A stretch of DNA of 64,000 nt from Trichopria drosophilae (lineage: Eukaryota > Arthropoda > Insecta > Hymenoptera > Diapriidae). A model generated the notes under the pieces. The model searched no databases. It was not told the origin of the DNA and saw only the letters and a list, made by a program, of their open reading frames with translations. Shown here one piece after another: positions 36,141-49,050 of the stretch; position 1 is the stretch's first letter, and every line of letters begins with the position of its first letter. The stretch spans positions 108,933,001-108,997,000 of the forward strand of contig CM059584.1 of assembly GCA_030407085.1 (NCBI GenBank), written 5' to 3'. The translations under genes and the position numbers were made by a program.

Positions 36141-36258
36141 CCTTCGCCCGTCACACCTCCAATGGTGTTCCAATATTTCCAAATTAAAACTAATAAAGCG
36201 AATTATTTACCTTTAAATTAATCGTGGGGTCTGTTGGAACCCCAGTGACCGACGAATA
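36141..36258. mobile_element. 118-bp TTAA-flanked MITE
   Basis: TTAA occurs at 36137-36140 and 36259-36262. The ends CCTTCGCCCGTCAC and, inverted, TATTCGTCGGTCAC match imperfectly. Inside lie GGTGTTCC and GGAACCCC as a second inverted pair. This is a minimal piggyBac-like derivative. Confidence 0.5.
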
Positions 36259-36839
36259 TTAAAATTTGGTAGAATCCAGGTCACAAGTACTAATTATATT
36301 CATCCTGTCGTGTAATGATTCAAAACTTCAAGCTTACATTATCGTTTATTAATTAGGACGTGTAACTCTATGAAAACGTGTCCAGAATTTAGTGATTCAC
36401 GAAAACCCTCATATTTTTTTCGCTGTGTCAAAGTTTTATATATGTTCCTATATTGAAATCCTGCCAAGAAAGTTACTATGCAGATTACGTAACTAGAGAA
36501 TATTGTACAGGCTGGACGCCGCATAATAGATCACCAGCGGTGTGCTTGGGATATGAAGCCAAAGAAGCCAATTTGATATGAAATAGCAATTAATTAAAAA
36601 GGCGGCTTATGATCTACAGAGGTGTTAGTATTTCACTCAATACGAGAAAAGAATTCTAAATAAGAGAGAAAAAAAGAAAAGGAAAAAATGTATAAATATG
36701 AGGATAGATAATGTTTCGGATCTTACTTATCCTTCTTCTGGAGATTTCGTGGTTGGTCATTAGCCCGCCATTTGAATTATTGTTCGACGATATAAAAAAA
36801 GGGGTATTAAGGGGGAGATCTGAAACAATGATGGTTGAC

Positions 36840-36985
36840 ATATGTCTTGGAGTACATAACCGCAGATATATCAAATGCTGAAGTGATGGTTCGATCCTTA
36901 CCTCCCGTCTAGATTCTATGCATAAAATTACTTTGGAAATGGCCCACAGTCCTCTCTAACAACACGACATTGCTGACTTGTATTG
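36840..36985. repeat. Diverged partial copy of the 33796-34588 element arm
   Basis: GATTCTATGCATAAAATTAC, GGAAATGGCCCACAGTCC and TAACAACACGACATT parallel the right arm of the 793-bp palindrome (GATTCTACGCACAAAACTAC, AAATGACCCACAGCTTCCC, AACAACAAACCACGTT). Confidence 0.6.
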
Positions 36986-36989
36986 TTGT

Positions 36990-39900
36990 TGAAAAAATTC
37001 GAGACTTAAGTACCACAATAACTTTGTATTAAAATCACCATGAAAATTCATCAAGTAAGTCATCTTGCATTTCTAGATACAGACTGACTTCCTACAATGT
37101 TTCTATGTTCACACAGAAGAATTTGCACCTATTTAACACTCAATACCGTAATTCACCACAGAAAAACTCAGTCACTAGATGTTTTACAAACTAATTTCTA
37201 TCTATTTTCCAATCTCCATACCTTGATGGCGGAAGTAAATAAATTTTAACAGAAGAAAACTAAAATCATTACAAAATCGGATATATCAGACAAAGATTAA
37301 TATCGCTGCTTCTAAGGAACCTTTACTCCGAATGAACTGCTAAGAATGTTAAAAGATTTACCTGCAAAATCAACATCGGCTCTTCAAACCCCTAATGAAA
37401 TTTAAACGAATTTTAGCTAATATACAAGATCCAAGACAACCACAGATCTCATTAGAGATTTCAGTGAAACCTAATTGTATTAACAGAAAAATCGATGTAG
37501 GTGAAATCAGGAAGATATTCAGTACATGGGTAAAAACACGAACGGTGCTTCAAATACGATCATTAAACCCCTGATAGAAATGAGGTAAGATTACATAAAG
37601 ACCCTTCTTTCACTACATTTTTCTTACAAACTTTCTACTTCTCTTGATGCTTTCCTTACAAACCTCTAAGAGGTCAACGGTCTTCTTTGAATGAATATAA
37701 GGGGTAAAGACGTTTTGGCTTCTGATGTATTGGTTCCGCGGTTTTAGGGCCACATTTTTTTGACTTTGGTTTTTTCGCAAGAATAATTTTAGAGCAAAAT
37801 TCGTAGAGCAATATGGGAGAAGCTAAGAAATGACAACGTCAAGAAACAAACTTAACCTAACCAGTCAGAACTCTGCCTACCCCTAATAATGTCTAACAGA
37901 ATATGAAATATTCCTAGGAAATAAAGTCCAGTCATAAATACAAAATCTGTACGCAGATGAGACTACTTTACTCAGATGTTTTAAATTTTACATACTTTTC
38001 AAATGTAAAATTCGAGAAGAAGGGAAGAGGGATCAAGCTGAGGTCTATACTTCGTGGAGCGAGCGTAGGGTCCAAAAATGATCTCCGTTATGATGGTATA
38101 TTTATGGACAACCCTCTAGTTATTAAAAAAAAAAGCAGTGGCGCTAAAAGGGCACCAAAGCGACGGGTCCAAAACGTCCTGTTCCGGAAAATAAAATGGA
38201 CACTGGAGTGTTGTCTAAATTCAAAAAACACATGGACAAATATATCGGGAAGGGTAAATTTCTAAATCAATTATAAAATTTGGCCGAAAATGAGGGAATC
38301 AATTATTTGAAACAGGATTTTTTCGAACAAATTCGTCAAATTTGTCGACAATTAATATACACATTTGATCTATTTTTCATCTGTTTTTATATCCAATTAT
38401 ATGAAAGAAGGCATTCAATAAATAAGAATAAAATGTAATTACTTAATGTCATTGTGTCAAGAATTTAATTCCGATATTTTCCTAGTGATTTTATATTTCT
38501 AACTGTCGATAATTTTCTTGACCGTATATGAAAGTTCGTGCTGATCCGGGAATTGTGGCGAATGATGATCTAACATCATCAGTGTTGAAGTCTTTGTTTA
38601 CATTTTAGTGAGTGGTAAGTTGGACCTTCAACCCAGGTCTCACAATCTTTTTGGGGTTTTTGCAACAATCGATTCCTTTTTTAAAAGTTGTTGTAATTTT
38701 TCTGATACTCTTTACATAAGGAATAGAAAGATCTTAATCATGAGAATTAGATTTCTTTTCAGAAGAATTATAGAAATCACGTATTTTTTTGGCAATACAT
38801 TGTTCAATAACTTGTTTATGATGACCAGTTTCTATTAAGATTTTTCTAACAAAATTCAAAAATAACTGCCTCTCATTAATATATTTCATGTAAATTTTAC
38901 CTTGTATTATTTATATAATTTATATTATTCTGACAATGTTATGTAAAGAATTCATATTGCTGTATTGATTTGTTATTAATAAAAATTCATATGGTTGATG
39001 TTCTCTTTATAAACAATATTTAATGTCGTACATAAAGTTCTAAATAAATCAAATGATTTTAACTAAACTCTAAAAATAAATTGTATGAGCAAAGTAAACT
39101 GCAGTAACAATGGAATTACCATTCGTTGGCATATGATAAAACGTCATGATCGCAAATTTCACTATCATGATGTAAAATGTAGGAATGTATAGTGTAAATG
39201 TACAATATTTTTCGTTAAACCACGTTTTAGAATGTTTATTAATGCTGTATTTTTTCAAATTTTAAAAGCGCATTTACCTAACACCTACTTTTTCGTCGTT
39301 TCATACTTTCAACTTCATTGATTTAAAACGTTAAACTATTGTGTATTTCTCAGTATTTTTAACATGGATAAAACATTTTTCATTCATTTTTTCTAATGAT
39401 GATTCATGCTCGAAGTGTGGATGGCAATACTAAATAAATCTCTAGTAACTTGTAGTTGTACTTAATCCAACATATCTCATATGATTACAGCAGGAGATTA
39501 TTTACGTATTTAATTTTGTTTAGAACTTTGTACTTAAGCATTCCATGACTATTCATTGCTCATATCATATCTCAAACAAACTTCTGTTATTTGTTATTCC
39601 GATAGCGCTATTTTCCAAGTTCTGAGGATTATCCCACATGACACGATCTAAATATGCTTCTAAACTCTTTGGGCCTAATCATATTAAAAATAGATACGAA
39701 CTCCATGTTAGTATATATAAACTACAGATTTTACTATAATTCTCATTATTACATAAAACTCTAAAGATAAATAAATAAATAAGTAAAATTATTTTATTTA
39801 TGTCTAAAGAAAATCAGCCTTCATTAATAATGCATTAATGACTGGCTTATGTTTAATAAATTTTTATTTCTGGCTATACGTGCTTTCTATACTAATATTT

Positions 39901-41400
39901 AAAATATTTACAATTAGCTCATGCTGTTGGTATTCCAGTTTAACAATTATTATATTCGTAATCCTATAAATAAAGATCCTCATATAAATCGAATTTAATA
40001 AGCCATTAGATAAAATACATGACTATTCAAATATAACTATTATTTGCTAAATAGAGAATTTGTTATTGAAGAATAAATAATCAATTATAAACGTTATGCA
40101 CTATAAAATGGATTCCATTTCTACGCCAAAATGCATTGGAAATCGTATTAATATCAGATTAAGCTAAATTGAACCCATGCTTTAAAAATCGAAGGTTCTT
40201 TTATTTATCAGACATGCACGTTCCAGTAAAAATAAGAATGCCTAATCAATATTAATTGCTTCTCGAATGTGAGAAATGCTTGGTTTAAAAGCGATTTAAC
40301 CTACTTTCGAGAGGAGATTAAACTGGAACAGCTAAATTTTGGCCAAAAATTAATGTCGAAAATTAACTTTATATTCAGAATGTATAACCTCGGATTAATT
40401 ATCAAATCTACTAAATCATAAGTACATTTATTCAAATTGTTGATTTAGGACAATTGCCTATCAGAAATGTAGCAGAAAAAATAGATTAAATACTGTAAAA
40501 CACCGTTATTCAACCGATTCTGTCAGTATTTGTATTTAACCATAAATCTACGGTATGACATTTCCAATTGTAAAAAGTCGCCAGGGTATGAATAATGTTA
40601 TCGGACGTAACTGTCTGATTTCTATGAGTTGAAATCTGGAACAATTCTGACGCTTTATACCTGGTGTAACGATGACGACACGGTTTGGATTAAAAAAGGA
40701 AAGATAAAGAAACGTTCGCCGGAGGTGGGGGAGAGGCCCATCGTTAAAGTTCAATGCTCACAGTGCTTGAGGAACAGATAAAAGCTCGTCTGCTGTGGGG
40801 CATGAAGCACCTCTTTCCAATCTTTATTGAGTGGCTAAAATGAACGTGAACGAGCAAGAGAAGCTATTCTACGAATAAAGATGAGACGTAAAATACAAGA
40901 AAAGAAACGCGTGACAGTGGGTAGAAGCGAAGTGAATATCGAACAATTTTATAATACGTCCTGAAAGAAAAGAGGTAAGAAATAACAGTTAATCGTCGAT
41001 TCCAGCTTTTGTTGGGTGCCAATAATGACTTGGCTCTCTTTCAGAACTCCCGTCATAGCAGAACTCCTTCAAAGTTTAAAAAAACTTAATTTGAACTACG
41101 TTGATGGGTCATTCCCGTGTAATATTGTGTAATTTATTGTAAATTTAGGACTACCAGAAATGTATAAATGGTGGGTGACGTTTAGAAGATGCATTCAAAA
41201 CATAAAAATTTTGTCATTTTACCATGTGATGTAATAACTACTGTTGTGGTTGTTGCAAACATTCTGGCAAATTTATTTTGGATACTGCAAATTTGTTATA
41301 ACTGACTCATCATCGGAGTCACGAATAAAAAATAATCACGTTAGATCAAATATTTTATAATAATCAAATCGAAATAATAAGTTAATTTATAAACTACATC
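36990..41400. other. AT-rich DNA, no recognised gene
   Basis: No conserved coding sequence recognised. The frame at 37957-38265 (102 codons) is rich in K and R and matches nothing I know. The part 38280-40500 is very AT-rich and intron-like. The part 40540-41000 is slightly GC-richer. Confidence 0.35.
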
Positions 41401-41429
41401 GAAAGATTTCCCATATGAATTATAAACCA

Positions 41430-42250
41430 AAATGGTCGAACGGATAATTACTCTATTTCGCAAATCCGTGGCGCGTTGGGGTTAGGATCGCGCGCGACAC
41501 AATTGCAAAATTCACATGACCTCCAATTGTCTCATAATGGACCACTTTTCTTGACACCATCTTCAGCTTTCGTCGTGGTCAACGGTCGTCATTTAGATTT
41601 AGAAACACTCCAATGACAACCACGAGGTGATACAAATGGATCCGGTCCAACCCCAATGGGTTCCTTCAATCTTGGTACAGCCCTGGGCATTTGAATAAGA
41701 CGAAACAATATGGAGCAGATTTGCGTACTTCGGCGCAATGTATTGGCAATTTCGAATTGCAAAATGGAATCGAAATCCACCAATGCTTCGACCGTAAGGT
41801 CGAAGCAAAGTCAGAAACAGCGTGTCGTTTTCAATGTTGTCTCTGGAACTTGTCCACGTTTTTGGCGGCCGGGGACAAATAATCATTCACGAAGAACACT
41901 CAAAAAAATCATAATTGAAAGCTCAGATGAGAAGCTTCTAGGATGTTCAAGTTCAAGAAAAATGCTCCCGCTGGTATGGAGAGAAAATGCCGATTGACTG
42001 TCGACTGATTATGGTTCGCAAATTTCGCCGCTACACCCCGCGACAGTTTTTCAAAGAAGCTCCCTCGGAGCTCGCGCAATTGCTCTGTATGAGCTTTGTG
42101 GGAGTTCCACACAACACAAAGCAGATGTAGAGCTCAATTTCATAATTCCCTGGAAGCTTGCTCAACTGCGCTGTACGAGCTCTATGGGAGTTCCATCGGT
42201 AATCTTTTTATGTATATATATTATAATATTATATGACTTTCGTCATTAAG
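41430..42250. other. GC-richer unassigned stretch
   Basis: Less AT-rich, with overlapping frames on both strands (41589-42112) that do not resemble known proteins. CTTGGTACAGCCCTGGGCAT and GGAGTTCCA blocks suggest mosaic repeats. GAGCTCTATGGGAGTTCCAT at 42175-42195 recurs in altered form near 43595 and 43670. Confidence 0.3.
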
Positions 42251-42689
42251 ACCGTGCTATGTGCCGGGCGAATTACGCGTTAAGAATTCATGTTGCGATA
42301 GTTTCACTGATGTATTATATATATGTATGTAAATTAATGGCAGTTTATAAAATGAAATGAGGAGAAAAGATTTGTAGAAGCATTCTATTAACTTACCGAA
42401 AACCCATGTGCTTCCCGCATTTACTTCAAAACTTTCAAGAATTTCAATCAATGCCCTTTCCATGTGTATATATACGCCGAACAGATATATTTTGAAATTT
42501 GATATTGGGTTAGCATGTCGAACAAAATCAAAAGTCACAATCATTTACACTAACGCGTCTTATAGTTCGCATTTTATTTTATCTAAATAATGTGTCATGT
42601 ATACGAAATGCCAGGAGTAGGCACAATTTGAACGGAAAATTGTTTCCAAGCATAGAGTTCTTTTGTTTACACGGCCATCTTCAACGGTC

Positions 42690-42790
42690 TCTCGAAAGAA
42701 CAGTTTCTATCCGTTTCGAACGCCCGCCGAGTGACGGCGCTCGAGAGAGCCGTTTCTATCAGTTTCGAACGCCCGTCGAATGGTGGTGCA
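42690..42790. repeat. Tandem duplication of about 52 bp, GC-rich
   Basis: TTTCTATCCGTTTCGAACGC and TTTCTATCAGTTTCGAACGC with their flanks (TCTCGAAAGA... and GAGAGAGCC..., then CCCGCCGAGTG and CCCGTCGAATG) form two adjacent diverged units. Confidence 0.75.
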
Positions 42791-43009
42791 TCAAGCTTTC
42801 CGTCGAGTGCGTGCATTCTATGTATTTAGGATAGACTATCATTTCCGCAAGCAGTGGAAGCATGGCTTAACATGGTTAAGTTCGTATAAATGCTCTGCTC
42901 TTTATACGGAATGCATATGAACATATGTATGGCTCTGAGCGCGTTTGCTCTGATGAGCGGCGAATGAATCTAGTTGATAATAGGAAAATTCTTAGTACAG
43001 TTGGCGCTC

Positions 43010-43307
43010 CCCTTATTTTAACTTTTCGAGTCAAGGAAAATAGCGGCTTCTTCCCTTATTTTACCGCTTCACTTCATCCCCACCACTGGCAGTATGAGAA
43101 ATTAAAAACCGTGAAAGGAAATATAGTGGTCCTTCTTTACCTGTATGCGCAAGCGCAAACAGCAGTCCGCACTCTTTTGAACACTTTCAAATGGCGAATG
43201 GTAGGGCAACTCATGAAGGGAAGAAGTTAACATAAGTGACAAAAAAAGTTAAAATAAAGGACGCAGTTAAAATAAGAGGAGTTAAAATAAGAGGAGGACC
43301 ACTTTAA
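43010..43307. mobile_element. MITE-like element ending in CCTTATTTTAACT
   Basis: Left CAGTTGGCGCTCCCCTTATTTTAACT and the inverted right end (AGTTAAAATAAGAGGAGG) face each other. The right end carries three or four direct AGTTAAAATAA units. No coding capacity. Confidence 0.45.
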
Positions 43308-43514
43308 AGTATTTCCGTTTATTTCATAAGCCTTTAGTGTAATAAAATTTTAAAAAAGCGGCGGTTACATAACAGTTACTCTTTCATATACGACATCATT
43401 ACATAGCCAAATTTAAGTAAAAAATAATATGGTATGTGTTTATAAATGATATCTATTGTATATACGTGTATAGTCAAATCAAATTAATTTTTTCCGTTGA
43501 CAATCCTCGCGGTG

Positions 43515-43690
43515 AGGTCCCACGAAGCTTCAAGCGAGATTCCCAGAAGTTAGAATGGACCTTCACAGGAGTACGAAAACGCAGTCATAGAAGCTTCTAT
43601 GGAGCTCCATTAAACATTAATGGTGGTTGAAAATGAAGCTCCAACGAAAATCAAGAAGCTCTAAACGAGCTCCATAGGTGTTTATTGTGT
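43515..43690. repeat. GAAGCT/GAGCTCC-rich repeat
   Basis: Repeated GAAGCTTC, GAAGCTCC, GAGCTCCAT units, related to sequence at 42050-42200. It may be the two ends of one interrupted element, but boundaries are not clear. Confidence 0.4.
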
Positions 43691-43711
43691 TGTACGGGTA
43701 ACAATATCAAG

Positions 43712-43951
43712 TTTCAAAAAATTCATATAAAATATTCAAAATTCGTCCACCACATTGGATCCGCCATTTTGAACTATTAAAACCTTACTTCAAATTCGCT
43801 ATTAGTGATCCAAAATATTTCAAGATATTAGGTTTAAGAAAATTCGTATAAAATATTCAAATTTCTCCCGCCATATTGATTCCGCCATTTTTAATTTTTA
43901 AAACCTGACTTCAGATTCTTCATGATTTACCTCAAAAACGTATAGATACCA
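43712..43951. repeat. Two tandem about 120-bp units of the ATGGCGGA family (inverted)
   Basis: Each unit has ATATAAAATATTCAAA, a CCACATTGGATCCGCCATTTT or CCATATTGATTCCGCCATTTT core, TTAAAACCTNACTTCA and a T-rich end. They are complementary to the repeat at 14630 and 47500. Confidence 0.75.
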
Positions 43952-44249
43952 AACTGACAGAAATGCTACAAATAATTTGTAAAATACGATGATTCACGCC
44001 TGAAAACATTCAAGCGTGATTTCTACTTTAAAATTGGAGTATGGAGATAAATTGAGCACTGTATGTATATAGTCCATAATTAAATGTTCCAACTCAATAT
44101 ACCTCGCTGAAATTACACATTTTTCGGATTTTGTATGTCGCGAACCTCACAATGGATGTCTAATCTTTTGTATTGTACTAGCCTCTCGTTTTGTACACTT
44201 GGATCGGATTCAAGTCAATAGAAAAATAAACTTAGTTACGCAGACAAAG

Positions 44250-44800
44250 AGCTTACAGTGCATAAACTAGCCAACAATAACGTGTACAAAGCAAAATTTA
44301 TATCGAGCACATGCATAGATTTGAATATAAGTCTTGCGCTAACGCGACTAATAGTTCACACTGCTGATGTCAAAGTTGCACTGAAAAACTATGCGGCTTT
44401 GTATCCCGGAAACGGTGCTTATATCTTTGCCGATTCTCCGTCGATAAAAAAGAATATACGCGACAGACAGTCGATGGATTTATGTGATTCGCGCGAGAGA
44501 GCTTTGCGTCGGCCACGTGAAATATGTCATTTGTACCTTTCGATAAGTCCGTAGTTTATCGCGCTTAAAGAGATACGTCGTCGATTAAGTCTTTTCGAGA
44601 ATTTCCTCGCACAGCAGACAATGCGATGCATTTACGGGAGGCGAAATTTATCGAGCAAATGTTTGAACGAGGTGTCCGTGCCGTTTCCTGTTCTTGGGCG
44701 GAATTTGACTCTCGCGAAAATTGAAGAAACGAGGTCTCGACGTAACGTTGATTGACGCCCCTGCTTCACAACGAATCACTGGATGTCGTTAGCGTTTGTT
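44250..44800. promoter_or_regulatory. GC-richer island, possible conserved element
   Basis: Higher GC and CpG than its flanks, with many CGCG and TCGA words. The 98-codon frame at 44258-44554 has no recognisable domain. It may be a regulatory element (inference from composition). Confidence 0.28.
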
Positions 44801-44980
44801 TCTTTATTCATGAATTACAACAAATTTCCATTTCTTAATTGCAATTAACATTTAATTGTTAATCTATGACTTAGGAATCTTCTGCAAATATATCACTTAC
44901 TTGTTTTTCAAATATTGTATTAATTATTTGTTCAACTCTTCGAAAATCTGTTACGATAAAGTTGGCTGCGGGTTGAAAAC

Positions 44981-45524
44981 GACAAATCAAAAAGCCGACA
45001 TGTTAAAAAATCGACAGTCATAAAGCCAACATTAAAAAATCCGACAGTCAAAAAATCAACAGTCGAAAAACCGAACATAATAGTACTTTTTGCACCAAGG
45101 GCGTGAAATGGTCATTTTACGCCCGTGGTCCAAACAATATTTTTCGATTTATGGGGAGTAAAATGACCATTCATTCTATCACACAAATTAAAGCTGTTTA
45201 CGAATCACTGCGACGCGCAACACTGACTAGCGAGTTTATTTTTCAATCCGGAATGTTTATGTTTATAATGGATAATTCGTGTTATACGCCGCTTCTGAGT
45301 GTTTACAATTGTTGTTTTCTATTGTCTCCTACTATTATCATAATGTATTGTAAAGTAGAAAATTAAAAGACTTTTTTTTTTAAATCCTCCATTTTCAGAC
45401 TGTTTTTAATTCACGCCTCCAAAAGGAGACGTATAAAGGTCATTTTACGCTCTCTGAATCGAACAGAAATAGACATATCTACAATCGGACACTCATTTTT
45501 CAAGTGTCGGTTTTTTGATTTGTC
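44981..45524. mobile_element. 0.54-kb inverted-repeat element with GACAGTCAAAAA subrepeats
   Basis: The 20-base ends (GACAAATCAAAAAGCCGACA and its inverted partner at 45505-45524) match at 19 of 20 positions. Inside the left end are short tandem units (ATCGACAGTCATAAAGCC, ATCCGACAGTCAAAAA, ATCAACAGTCGAAAA). GGGCGTGAAATGGTCATTTT followed by ACGCCC at 45099-45124 is a palindrome also seen at 49018. Confidence 0.65.
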
Positions 45525-45589
45525 GTTTATTCGACTCCCACTCATTAAGTTTCACTTCCTTATTTATAATTCGAAAACGACGATATAAC

Positions 45590-45715
45590 GTAATTATAAA
45601 CAACAATAGTACATTGTGTGCCAAGGGCTCAATTATCGACGATTGTGAAGTTTGTCGCCCGAGCGAAGTGAGGGTAACAATCACACTCGTCGGAGATTGA
45701 TATTTAGCCCGTGAC
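45590..45715 (+). repeat. Interspersed repeat with GTCGCCCGAGCGAAG core
   Basis: TGCCAAGGGC, GAAGTTTGTCGCCCGAGCGAAG, AATCACACTCGTCGGAG and GCCCGTGACCAATAATAT blocks occur here and, inverted, at 59838-59970. A fragment recurs at 63295-63330. Confidence 0.8.
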
Positions 45716-45817
45716 CAATAATATATTTTTTGATCCGATTGTCGTAGAACTCGATAATTCGCGGTCGAAGGTTTCGCCTTAGACCGAGAAATCGAGTTTT
45801 CGGCCGGAGGGTCAAAA

Positions 45818-45837
45818 ATATATATATATATATATAT
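45818..45837. repeat. (TA)n microsatellite
   Basis: Alternating TA over 20 bases. Confidence 0.9.
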
Positions 45838-46303
45838 GTTAGGAAATATGTTTGTAAACAAGTCAATTTGTAAAATAATAGTCAATTAAAAGGATTTATA
45901 GCATAAGTTGCGTTCACGCAAATACTGCAGAAACAACGAAAAATGTATTTTATGATTACGATCATTATCTTGTAATATGTCAGTTGTGGGGCCATTTAAA
46001 CTACACAATAACATTCGCTCACAAACAAATTATAAGTTCACCTATTGGCATCACATCATGAAATCAAAAGCGGAAGTTGGATTTAGGAGTCTTGAGTAAT
46101 AAGAAAGTAAAGGGCACACGTCTTAACGTTCATTCAAGTATTCTACTACCTGTGAACAGAAGATGCCATATGGGCTTGCACCTTCAGAATCTCTACTACA
46201 CACAAACTTAACCTAATTTAGCAGATGAAATCATCCTTAAAATATCATCCCCTCCTTTACTGAACTACTATAATCATAGGCAAAATATAAATAAAAACTA
46301 TTA

Positions 46304-46566
46304 CAGTAAAGTCCCGGTATATTTTCCCGCTCGGTTCCTCGCCTTCCCTCCCCGTCTTCTTATACTTGTCAAAAGAAGGGGAGCTCCGCTTCTCCCACTC
46401 TCCTCAGTCGAGTTACGTTGGTAACATCACAACTGGCCCTTCCTGAGGCCCCAACGCGCAAGGTGGAGGAAAAAGAGAGTGGCGACAGACAAATATAACG
46501 AGACGGAACTGGGCCAATACGCTGGGACGTAAATATAGCGAGAAGCAAATAAACCGGAACTCTACT
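46304..46566. mobile_element. 263-bp pogo-like MITE, TA-flanked
   Basis: Left end CAGTAAAGTCCCGGTATAT; inverted right end AGTAGAGTTCCGGTTTAT; TA on both sides (46302-46303 and 46567-46568). The interior shares the CTTCTCCCACTC and ATAACGAGACGGAA blocks with 18455-18640. Confidence 0.65.
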
Positions 46567-46764
46567 TAAATATATTAACCCAATTTATTAAGATACTCTT
46601 GTTATATTTTATCGTCGGTATATCATTATTATTATGATATAATCTAATTTATATGTACCGATGAATGTTCCCCATCGTAAAATGCTATTAAAGAAACAAA
46701 CAAAATATGAAAAAGTAAAGGTATTTTGTTGTTCTACTATACGAGAATGTTTTTAAAATCCCCC

Positions 46765-46776
46765 CGCGCGCGCGCG
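46765..46776. repeat. (CG)6 tract
   Basis: Six uninterrupted CG dinucleotides within AT-rich DNA, preceded by a C run. Confidence 0.9.
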
Positions 46777-47229
46777 TTCCTTATAGATGTCCCTGCCGTT
46801 TGAATGGGTAGCAATGTGACTGGAACGCTGTCATAATGCAAATAATTTGATTACAAATCTACTTTTCTCATTTTATGATTATCACCCCCAATAAATTTTG
46901 AAAACTGTGCAATTCTCTGAGCATAATGAAACTTCAGTTAGCAGTGTTCTAAACTATTGAAGTGCTATGATTTTAATGTCTCATGACAATTACACGTTTT
47001 TTTAAGAGGGCAACCCAAAAAGAGATACGATTATACGAAAATTATTATAAAATATTAATATATATATACATATATAATATAATATAAAATTATTATAGAA
47101 TATTAATAGTATTTTTCGATACTAGTGCGTAAAATACAACTTTAGTCTTAGTTACAAAGTAGCATGAGAATTTTAATGTTCACTACATCACACTAAAAAA
47201 ATACCTTAATTGAAAATGTCGAAAACCTA

Positions 47230-47580
47230 TGTTAACCCTTTGCGTCACAGTGTCACTCAGAAGTAACGCCTAGAACTGTACAGTATATTTAAGAAAAACA
47301 ACGAATTTTGATACTTTATTGCGTAAATTTTTACATCGTCGTATAAAGTAGGTAGCCCTTAAAACATTAAAAGTTAATATTAAAGTTTCATGATATATAA
47401 ATAAATGATAATAAAGAAATTAATTTGAAAAAAACATTGATTTTGTAATAAAAACTTTTTGGTACCAATATTTTAATAATAAAGAGGTTCCAGTTAGTTT
47501 TGTATTTTATAACTTCCGAGGTGGTGATTACAAATATCAAGTCAGATTTAAAAAATTCAAAATGGGGGATCCAATATGAC
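47230..47580. repeat. Lone TTAACCCTTTGCGTCAC end, then an ATGGGGGATCC repeat copy
   Basis: TTAACCCTTTGCGTCACAG at 47233 looks like one terminus of a piggyBac-like element, but no partner end is visible downstream. At 47500-47580 lies a copy of the dispersed repeat with TTCAAAATGGGGGATCCAAT. Confidence 0.4.
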
Positions 47581-47584
47581 AGAC

Positions 47585-48860
47585 GATAAATTAAAAATCT
47601 ATCGGATCAACTCTATCGGATCTCTCCACACAAACAAGAATTCTAATAATCCTATAGATGAAATCCAGACAGGGACAAATATTTATGTTCAAAAAAACAT
47701 TCTATGTCTAAAAACTCATGGAAAGTAGAAGTTGTTCTTCCAAACAACATTTAACTGAAAAAATCTTGCAATATAATATCTTGGGTATGTTACGGAATCG
47801 AGACACACTACATCATAAATTTTCAAATGTTTTTTATACTTACTAACCTTCTATGAATTTCTGCTAATAATTGAATAATTCTTTCTTATATAATCCCAAC
47901 GAATGTTGAATATCAAAAGAATTAACAAACCGTGATTAAGTTTTGAATTGAGGAATGATTTCTTTTGCAAATTGTACTAACAATTTCGTGATTTCCGGCG
48001 TTTTTTCCTTAATTTTTATACACGAACAATTTATATCCGTTTCATTACAAAGCCTGAATAATCTTGAGTAAAGTCGTAAAATTTTTACTTTATACTAATA
48101 TTAGAACTTCAGAATATTTAACATAAAATTAAAAGAGATAATGCAAAACGTGTGTAATTTTCTTGTTCTTTAACTTTTTTATTTAAAATGTTATCATCGC
48201 ACTATACACATTATAATATTATAGTCACATCTCTTAAAATGCAAATAACACTACATTTTGCATAAATTGGTAATGTACAGCATGAAATACATTTTAACAT
48301 AATTATAACGAAAAAAATCATATTTATTTGCTTAAAATATATGTTTGCTAATTTAAATTCGCCCGAAACAGTTCGTTCCGTGTGAGTAACTAATTCGCTT
48401 CCTGTCGACCTAAATTGAACAATTTACTGCGTGAAACACATTCACGTCCTGGAACTGATTTGCCTCTATTTTTTAAAATATTTACTTATTACTTGGTAAA
48501 ACAGAAACCTCCAAAATTGCGATAAATTAATTAATTTCGAAAATCACTGTGTAACGAGCTTTAATAATTGTATAAACAAGAAAATGTATATATTTTATTT
48601 TTTCATCTTTGCATATAAAACAGTAATTATAGAATAAAAGTTTAATTACCTAAAACAATTATCATCATTTAATATAGCCACAATAGATATCCAATTATAT
48701 TCTTTTATAGGTGTCTTTGAAGAATTTTCAACATAAATGAAACACTTGTATAAATGTTAATATTTAAAATTCTTTTCCTTCAACAATACTTGAGTAGGGC
48801 AACATTGGATAGAAACTCGTCTCACAATCAGTTAATCTAAAAGGACTATTGTATTTCCGC
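47585..48860. other. AT-rich DNA, nothing recognised
   Basis: No gene, RNA or repeat recognised. Confidence 0.4.
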
Positions 48861-49015
48861 CCTGCCGGACGTAATATCGCATTTTGCGCCCTCCGAAATT
48901 ACATGGGCAGTAGTTCCCCATTTATCCCAGCTTAAAATTCGAATTTTACTCTCGCCAGGGCGAAAAATATTGTTCACATTACGGACGTGATCTTTTACAC
49001 CCAGTAAGCAAATGC

Positions 49016-49050
49016 CTGCGGGCGTAAAATAATGTTTTACGCCCTTAATG
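49016..49050. repeat. Palindrome GGGCGTAAAAT-AATG-TTTTACGCCC
   Basis: A near-perfect short palindrome, the same theme as 45099-45124. A related GGGCGTAAAATG half lies at 13579. Confidence 0.7.

Noticed and set aside
37957..38265. 102-codon K/R-rich frame as a gene
   Set aside because: No recognisable domain, homologue or promoter. Its length is compatible with chance given the many frames scanned.
45493..45885. 130-codon minus-strand frame
   Set aside because: It crosses a (TA)n tract and the interspersed GTCGCCCGAGCG repeat and does not resemble a protein family.
47233..47300. Complete piggyBac-like element starting TTAACCCTTTGCGTCAC
   Set aside because: No inverted partner end with TTAA is found downstream, so only a lone terminus can be noted.
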